From contig CAYRYR010000086.1 in NCBI GenBank assembly GCA_964428385.1, positions 1 to 11,097 on the forward strand: 11,097 bases of DNA, in the 5' to 3' direction. Every line of letters begins with the position of its first letter. Positions within the stretch are counted from its first letter, which is position 1. Of the stretch, positions 6,637-11,097 are shown piece by piece. Made by a program: the position numbers and the translations under genes. A model generated the notes under the pieces. That model did not search any database. It was not told the origin of the DNA and worked only from the letters and a program-made list of their open reading frames with translations. The DNA is from JAFGOM01 sp964428385. Its GTDB lineage: Archaea; Halobacteriota; Methanomicrobia; Methanomicrobiales; Methanospirillaceae.

Positions 6637-6649
6637 AAATTGACAATTT
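6637..6649. promoter_or_regulatory. short palindrome in the MFS/ATPase divergent region
   Basis: AAATTGaCAATTT is a perfect six-base dyad around one central base. It lies about 109 bases upstream of the MFS start and 83 upstream of the ATPase start, so it could serve either gene. It is AT-only apart from one G and one C, which lowers its weight. Confidence 0.25.
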
Positions 6650-6666
6650 CTATGAATTTTCCAGGT

Positions 6667-6717
6667 ATTTGATATGCCGAAGCGTTAAATGTACATGCCC
6701 TGCAATTCATATCAAAT
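6667..6717 (+). promoter_or_regulatory. 10-base inverted repeat bracketing the ATPase promoter
   Basis: ATTTGATATG (6667-6676) is repeated as its exact reverse complement CATATCAAAT (6708-6717), with 31 bases between. The TATA-like TTAAATGT (6685-6692) lies between the arms, and a transcription start 24-27 bases after it would fall in or next to the second arm. The self-complementary ATGTACAT (6689-6696) sits half a base from the exact centre of the whole structure. Arm centres are 41 bases apart, about four helical turns, so two regulator dimers could bind the same DNA face. The ATPase start follows 14 bases later with GGGAG (6722-6726) as ribosome-binding site. Confidence 0.5.
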
Positions 6718-6731
6718 AACCGGGAGAATGC

Positions 6732-9443
6732 ATGAAGATACCTTGGTACGCTCTTTCACAAGAGGAGATAATTAAGAGACTGAATACCGGATCAGAGGGA
6801 CTTTCGAGTGCAGAGCGAAAGAGACGCCTGAGTGAATATGGAAGAAATGAGATAACAGAAGAAAAAAGAGAATCCCCGTTCATTGTCTTTGCAAACCAGT
6901 TTAAGAATATACTAATAGGCATTCTCCTGATAGCTGTGTGTATCTCTTTTCTCATAGGAGAAATCTTCGAGGCGGCAGCCATTCTCTTCATCGTCATAAT
7001 GAATGCATTCATCGGATTTGTGAATGAATGGCAGGCAGAATCCGCGATTGATGCGCTAAAGCAGATGCTTGCATTACAGACTGTTATTTTAGTTGATGGT
7101 GAAGTAACGCTGGTCGATGCAACAACCATCGTCCCTGGTGACATTATCCTCCTGGAGATGGGACAAAAAGTTCCTGCTGATGCAGTACTACTGGATGCAA
7201 CCTCTCTTGAGATAGATGAAGCACCGCTCACCGGAGAATCTGAACCCGTAGAGAAGTATCCCGGGATAATACCCGAGGAGACTGCCTACAGCAATCGGAA
7301 GAATATGGTAATGATGGGAACATCGGTTCTCAACGGGAGAGGCAGAGCTGTAACGGTATTGACCGGGATGCAGACTGGGTTTGGAGAAATTGCAGGGTTG
7401 ACCGGCACGATAACAGATGAAGATACCCCTCTTACGAAAAGCCTCAATACTCTTGGTACTCACATCAGCATCATCTCTGTTGGAATCGTATTGCTGATAC
7501 TTTGTATCGGCTTTTTACAGGAGAGAGGTCTGCAGGAATTGTTTATGATTGCTGTCTCACTCGCTGTTGCTGTCATCCCCGAAGGTCTTCCTGCGGTTGT
7601 TACTCTCACACTTGCTCTTGGTATCAGGCATATGTATACCAAGAAGTGCCTTATCCGGCATCTTGGTGCAACAGAAACTCTTGGAACGGTCTCAGTCATC
7701 TGTACTGATAAGACAGGGACCCTCACCAAAAATGAGATGACAATACAGGAGATAATCACTCCTGATACCCGGTTTTCTGTTACTGGTACCGGGTATGAAC
7801 CAGAAGGAACTTTTCTTCATGAGGGTGGATCCGTTAGTCCCTCAGGGCACCCGGATTTGATACGGTTTCTTACTGCAGGGTTTCTCTGTAATCATGCAAT
7901 CCTCAAAGAAGAGGAGGGCTTATGGAAAATAATAGGTTCGCCGACTGAAGGGGCATTTATCGTTGCTGCAGGAAAAGCGAAAATTCCAGAATCTGTATCC
8001 TGGAAACCCCATATTTTAAAGGAATTTTCCTTTGATAATGTCAGAAAACGGATGACGGTGGTCTACCAGCAACAAGGACAGTATATAGCCTTTACTAAGG
8101 GAGCACCCGAGATGATCCTGGATAGATCATCTGCATTTTTCAGGGATGGAGTCTATACCCCGATGACTCATGCCGACCGAAACCGGTTTAGTGCAATCTA
8201 TGAATCCCTTGCACAGCAGGGACTCCGGGTTCTTGCCTGTGCAGAGCGGAATATTTCTGATACGATCCCAACGAGTGCACAGGATTGTGAGCAGGATCTG
8301 CTTTTCCTGGGGTTTGCAGGAATTATTGATCCACCACGGGAAGAGGTCAGAGAAGCATTACAAGATTGTGCATCATCAGGTATCGATGTCATTATGATAA
8401 CTGGTGACTCTGCTTTGACGGCAAAGGCAGTAGCAGATTCAGTAGGTCTTGTAAGTCCGGCTGTTTTAACCGGCCAGGATATTGATGCCCTTTCTGATGA
8501 TGAACTAAAAAAGCGGCTTTTTAATGTCCGGATCCTTGCACGGGTCACTGCTGCCCATAAGGTCAGAGTGACACAACTTCTCTCTCATTTGGGCCACATC
8601 GTTGCCATGACCGGTGACGGTATCAATGATGCACCTGCTTTAAAGATGGCTGATGTTGGGATAGCAATGGGAATAAAAGGGACTGATGTATCCAAGGAGG
8701 CGAGTGATATTGTCCTTGTGGATGACAATTTTACGAGTATTGTCGCTGGAATCCATGAAGGAAGACGGGAATATGACAATATCCAGAAATTTACCCGGTA
8801 TCTTCTCTCCTCAAATATTGGAGAGATTATAGCTATCATCGCCGGCCTTATCATGAATCTGCCACTGGTCCTTCTTCCCCTGCAGATTCTCTGGGTTAAC
8901 CTTGTAACAGATGGTATGGCTGCACTTGCCCTTGGTGCTGAACCGGCAGAAAAGGATGTAATGAGACAGAAACCCAGAGATCCAAAAAAGCCGATTCTTG
9001 ATAGGAATGCATTATTAGTGATTGCAGGTTTTGGTATCTGGATAGGACTTCTAACCTTTGTAGTATTTTTAGCCTGGATGGGTGATTCGACAGAGAAGGC
9101 CAGGACCATGGCATTTACCGGGCTTATCGTCTTTGAACTCATCAATGTGCTCAACTTCAGATCGTTTCGATCAACCCTTAAAGAGATCGGATTATCCTCA
9201 AATCCCGCTATTGTATATGCTCTCATTGGAAGCATTATCATTCAGATAGTTGTTATCTACCACCCGTTCTTCCAGACAATATTCAGAACCGTTGCCCTAT
9301 CTATACAGGACTGGATTCTTCTTATGATAATTGGCCTGCCACTTCTGATTGTGGGAGAGGTGTATAAATTTTTGCAACAGAGAAAAGATACACCTGAGTA
9401 TCTGGTGCATACGGGATCAAAAATTGCGAATAACCAGAAGTGA
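6732..9443 (+). CDS. P2-type cation-transporting ATPase, SERCA/PMR1-like (probable Ca2+ pump)
   Basis: A complete 903-residue P-type ATPase. Landmarks in order: N-terminal cation-ATPase domain (1-60), TGES dephosphorylation motif in the actuator domain (168-171), PEGLP in membrane helix 4 (283-287), phosphorylated Asp326 in DKTGTLTK, KGAPE nucleotide-site motif (456-460), TGDS (557-560) and TGDGINDAP (627-635), then six C-terminal helices. Side chains equivalent to SERCA Ca2+ ligands are present: Glu284 (E309) in M4, Asn695 and Glu698 (N768, E771) in M5, Asn723, Thr726 and Asp727 (N796, T799, D800) in M6, and Glu802 (E908) in M8. This favours Ca2+ export, possibly two ions per cycle, over Na+/K+ or H+ transport; Mn2+ cannot be excluded. 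The start is set by GGGAG five bases before the ATG. It stands alone, divergent from the MFS gene; regulation probably acts through the inverted repeat just upstream. Confidence 0.94.
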   Translation: MKIPWYALSQEEIIKRLNTGSEGLSSAERKRRLSEYGRNEITEEKRESPFIVFANQFKNILIGILLIAVCISFLIGEIFEAAAILFIVIMNAFIGFVNEWQAESAIDALKQMLALQTVILVDGEVTLVDATTIVPGDIILLEMGQKVPADAVLLDATSLEIDEAPLTGESEPVEKYPGIIPEETAYSNRKNMVMMGTSVLNGRGRAVTVLTGMQTGFGEIAGLTGTITDEDTPLTKSLNTLGTHISIISVGIVLLILCIGFLQERGLQELFMIAVSLAVAVIPEGLPAVVTLTLALGIRHMYTKKCLIRHLGATETLGTVSVICTDKTGTLTKNEMTIQEIITPDTRFSVTGTGYEPEGTFLHEGGSVSPSGHPDLIRFLTAGFLCNHAILKEEEGLWKIIGSPTEGAFIVAAGKAKIPESVSWKPHILKEFSFDNVRKRMTVVYQQQGQYIAFTKGAPEMILDRSSAFFRDGVYTPMTHADRNRFSAIYESLAQQGLRVLACAERNISDTIPTSAQDCEQDLLFLGFAGIIDPPREEVREALQDCASSGIDVIMITGDSALTAKAVADSVGLVSPAVLTGQDIDALSDDELKKRLFNVRILARVTAAHKVRVTQLLSHLGHIVAMTGDGINDAPALKMADVGIAMGIKGTDVSKEASDIVLVDDNFTSIVAGIHEGRREYDNIQKFTRYLLSSNIGEIIAIIAGLIMNLPLVLLPLQILWVNLVTDGMAALALGAEPAEKDVMRQKPRDPKKPILDRNALLVIAGFGIWIGLLTFVVFLAWMGDSTEKARTMAFTGLIVFELINVLNFRSFRSTLKEIGLSSNPAIVYALIGSIIIQIVVIYHPFFQTIFRTVALSIQDWILLMIIGLPLLIVGEVYKFLQQRKDTPEYLVHTGSKIANNQK

Positions 9444-9541
9444 TGAGATAGATTCATACCAGTTTTCTGTCATGTCATCCCGAATGAATGGGGGAATGAA
9501 AAAGGGTTTTTGGATATCGCATGTCTCAAATGTGCCATAAT

Positions 9542-9577
9542 AGGAGGCTCAACGTGCTAAAATTACGTTACGATTGA
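9542..9577 (+). other. strong ribosome-binding site followed by a 7-codon mini-ORF
   Basis: AGGAGG (9542-9547), the best Shine-Dalgarno match in the window, is followed after six bases by GTG and codons reading LKLRYD to TGA (9554-9577). The same bases hold weak inverted repeats: AACGT/ACGTT (9551-9555, 9565-9569) and CTCAA/TTGAG (9548-9552, 9574-9578). It could be a leader peptide, the remnant of a lost gene, or chance. Only readthrough from the ATPase gene or an unseen promoter would transcribe it, since the likely promoter of the next gene lies downstream. Confidence 0.2.
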
Positions 9578-9611
9578 GTATTAAGAAAGACGAATGAAAA
9601 ATTTCCCTTCT

Positions 9612-9619
9612 CTATAAAT
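9612..9619 (+). promoter_or_regulatory. TATA-like element upstream of the APC permease gene
   Basis: CTATAAAT is the best TATA match in the 276-base gap after the ATPase. It predicts a transcription start near 9640 and a leader of about 80 bases before the permease ATG. No clear BRE lies directly upstream. No gene is seen elsewhere in 9444-9719. Confidence 0.35.
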
Positions 9620-9719
9620 CCTTTCATCACCAACCTAATCGTTCTGACATGCTACAATCTCCGTGTAACCCGGATAAACAGCACCAGGACAATGCAATAA
9701 CAGATACCATAAACCAGTC

Positions 9720-10994
9720 ATGAAACCATCCATCCCAAAAACCGCATCGTTACGGCTCCCCCAGATAATCGCTCTATATATCGGGTCAGTCCTTGGGTCT
9801 GGCATTCTCCTTTTGCCTGGCATCACCGCTGATTTTGCCGGCCCGGCATCGCTCCTTGCATGGGGATGCATGAGTCTTTTGGCGTTCCCCATGGCTCTTA
9901 CCATGGGTCTGTTATCGATATATTATCCTCATGCAGGTGGCGTTTCGCATTTTGTATCCCGGGCATTTAATCCCAAAGTCGGTTCCCTTGTCGGATGGTT
10001 CTTTCTCCTCTCGGCGATAATGGCGGTTCCAATCATTGCCCTGACCGGGGCAGGATATGCCACTGTTGCATTCGGACTGACAGAATCATTCAGGCTCATC
10101 ATCACGGTATGTATCCTGATTACTGGTATCGGGGTGAATTATATCGGCATGAAGATGACAGGTCAGATTCAACTGGCTGTTGTAATCGCAACCATCCTCA
10201 TTCTTGTCTGTGCAATAGCTGGGAGTATTTCTTATATTGATCCTGCAAACTTCACCCCGTTTATGCCATATGGAAGCCTGAGTGTCGGGTATGCAACAAC
10301 CCTGATATTCTGGTGTTTTCTTGGATGGGAAGCGATATCCCATGTATCAGAAGAGTTTGAGAATGCACAGCGTGATGTCGTAAAAGCCACCATCATTGCT
10401 TCAGTAATCATCGGATGTATTTATTGTGCAACAGCCGTTGCTGTCATTGGGACACATAGCTATGGAAATGGGATATCAGCGGTCTCTCTCATTCATCTCA
10501 TCAGTCTCTCATCAGGTCGGTCAGGTATGTTTATCGCCGGTATTATCACACTTTTTATTACCACGGCTCCTGTAATCGCCTATATTAGTGCAGCTTCACG
10601 TCTGGCATACTCTCTCTCAATAAATGGGTATGCACCTAAATTCCTCTCGTCTCTCTCAATCCGGTTTCACACCCCGGCAGGGGGGCTGATATTTCTTCTG
10701 ATCTGCTGCATCATCCAGCTCATCCTTTTCTCCCTCTCTATTATATCCTTAAAAGATCTGGTTCAGATTCCAAATGCAACATTCATTCTGACCTATCTTT
10801 TTGGGTGTGCTGCCGGCATTGTTCTCTTAAAAAGGCATCGGGGCGGTGTTTTTGTTAGTGTTACCTCACTCATCCTTACCAGTATCATCTTCTGTTTTGT
10901 GGGATGGGCATTTTTGTGGCCGGTTCTTATCACAGGCACATGGTTCTGTTATATGATGATATCACAAAAGGATAGAAATAAAAAAGAATTTTAA
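9720..10994 (+). CDS. APC family permease, YjeH-like (probable methionine/branched-chain amino acid exporter)
   Basis: A 424-residue membrane protein with about twelve hydrophobic helices. The APC signature GSGIL (26-30) lies in the broken first helix. Remembered E. coli YjeH (418 residues, exports L-methionine and branched-chain amino acids) matches in several blocks: YYPHAGGVSHFVSRAF (68-83) against HYPSAGGVAHFVGMAF, IFWCFLGWEAISHVSEEF (196-213) against MFWCFVGLEAFAHLASEF, and IPNATFILTYLFGCAAG (350-366) against YANGIFIMIYLLCMLAG. This is closer than to typical amino acid importers, so export is the better guess, though substrate and direction are inference. The start ATG at 9720 is the only one in frame after a stop at 9675-9677; it has no ribosome-binding site, despite a probable leader of about 80 bases. 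It stands alone, downstream of the ATPase by 276 bases. Confidence 0.88.
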   Translation: MKPSIPKTASLRLPQIIALYIGSVLGSGILLLPGITADFAGPASLLAWGCMSLLAFPMALTMGLLSIYYPHAGGVSHFVSRAFNPKVGSLVGWFFLLSAIMAVPIIALTGAGYATVAFGLTESFRLIITVCILITGIGVNYIGMKMTGQIQLAVVIATILILVCAIAGSISYIDPANFTPFMPYGSLSVGYATTLIFWCFLGWEAISHVSEEFENAQRDVVKATIIASVIIGCIYCATAVAVIGTHSYGNGISAVSLIHLISLSSGRSGMFIAGIITLFITTAPVIAYISAASRLAYSLSINGYAPKFLSSLSIRFHTPAGGLIFLLICCIIQLILFSLSIISLKDLVQIPNATFILTYLFGCAAGIVLLKRHRGGVFVSVTSLILTSIIFCFVGWAFLWPVLITGTWFCYMMISQKDRNKKEF

Positions 10995-11022
10995 AAAGGA
11001 GGCGGTTCTGTCGATTTTTTAA
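10991..11022 (+). terminator. A/T inverted repeat with T6 run after the permease gene
   Basis: TTAAAAA (10991-10997), which overlaps the permease stop codon, can pair with TTTTTAA (11016-11022); the T6 run at 11015-11020 is a plausible archaeal oligo-T terminator. The stem is purely A/T with an 18-base loop and would be weak as RNA, so the T-run is the main evidence. Read on the other strand the structure would also offer a T-run, so it may end both converging transcripts. Confidence 0.35.
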
Positions 11023-11097
11023 GTGATATTGCCAATCATGTCTTCACTCTTTACATCGATGTTTCCAGTTGAAACGACATTCGTTTGATGATTGAAA
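11019..11097 (-). CDS. possible C-terminal fragment of a gene entering from the right
   Basis: On the minus strand a frame is open from the right edge for 25 codons and ends at TAA (11021-11019), reading ...TNVVSTGNIDVKSEDMIGNIT. The composition looks protein-like and the position, convergent with the permease gene, is natural. An open frame of this length is not rare by chance, so the call is tentative. No family can be recognised from 25 residues. Confidence 0.3.
   Translation of the reverse strand, partial: FNHQTNVVSTGNIDVKSEDMIGNIT

Noticed and set aside
6707..7231. 174-codon minus-strand frame at the ATPase 5' end
   Set aside because: It lies opposite the ATPase coding sequence and promoter; Ser-rich low-complexity translation and no ribosome-binding site.
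8585..9241. 218-codon frame antisense to the cation ATPase
   Set aside because: It is a mirror frame of a highly conserved ATPase region; Ser/Ile/Arg/Pro-rich composition with no domain signature.
9440..9480. Possible C/D box guide RNA starting at GTGATGA
   Set aside because: The box C match overlaps the ATPase stop codon, and no box D' or D (CTGA) occurs at the proper spacing.
1..11097. CRISPR arrays, tRNA or rRNA genes, insertion sequences, attachment sites
   Set aside because: No regularly spaced repeats, no tRNA T-loop pattern with cloverleaf, no rRNA stretches, no transposase or integrase frame, and no long terminal repeats were seen.

Overview
The window looks like a chromosomal segment of a methanogenic archaeon, most likely of the order Methanomicrobiales (a Methanospirillum-like genome is my guess from the moderate GC content and gene content). 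The strongest argument is the three-gene block DUF39/COG1900 - NIL ferredoxin - UPF0280, a hallmark of methanogens that make homocysteine directly from sulfide. Archaeal-type TATA elements, short GGT/GGAG ribosome-binding sites and oligo-T ends fit this. I see no rRNA, tRNA, CRISPR array, transposase, phage gene or integration site.

Layout, left to right. (1) 2-415 (+): C-terminal part of a DUF362 iron-sulfur protein, followed by a hairpin plus T-run. (2) 672-3309 (-): a tightly packed operon of the DUF39-CBS aspartate semialdehyde sulfurtransferase candidate, its NIL/2x[4Fe-4S] ferredoxin partner (4-base ATGA overlap) and a UPF0280 protein, ending in a hairpin that overlaps the last stop codon. 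(3) 3310-3518: divergent intergenic region with several small dyads. (4) 3519-4034 (+): unrecognised 171-residue protein. (5) 4176-5197 (+): NIF3-family metal protein overlapped by a small SWIM zinc-finger protein. (6) 5263-6528 (-): MFS exporter. (7) 6529-6731: divergent control region containing a perfect 10-base inverted repeat that brackets a TATA-like element. (8) 6732-9443 (+): P2-type cation ATPase of the SERCA/PMR1 class with all recognisable Ca2+-binding side chains. (9) 9444-9719: intergenic region with a strong but apparently orphan ribosome-binding site and a downstream TATA element. (10) 9720-10994 (+): APC permease closely resembling the E. coli methionine/branched-chain amino acid exporter YjeH. 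(11) 11019-11097 (-): a possible C-terminal fragment of a gene entering from the right.

How the genes relate: the minus-strand operon supplies homocysteine (the methionine precursor) from sulfide and aspartate semialdehyde; the YjeH-like carrier could export methionine or related amino acids, although it is 6 kb away and not co-transcribed. The NIF3-SWIM pair looks translationally coupled. The MFS exporter and the ATPase are divergent and may share control sites. Most of the window is metabolic or transport housekeeping. The parts with real unknowns are the UPF0280 protein's role, the NIF3-SWIM coupling, the 171-residue protein and the inverted repeats around promoters.
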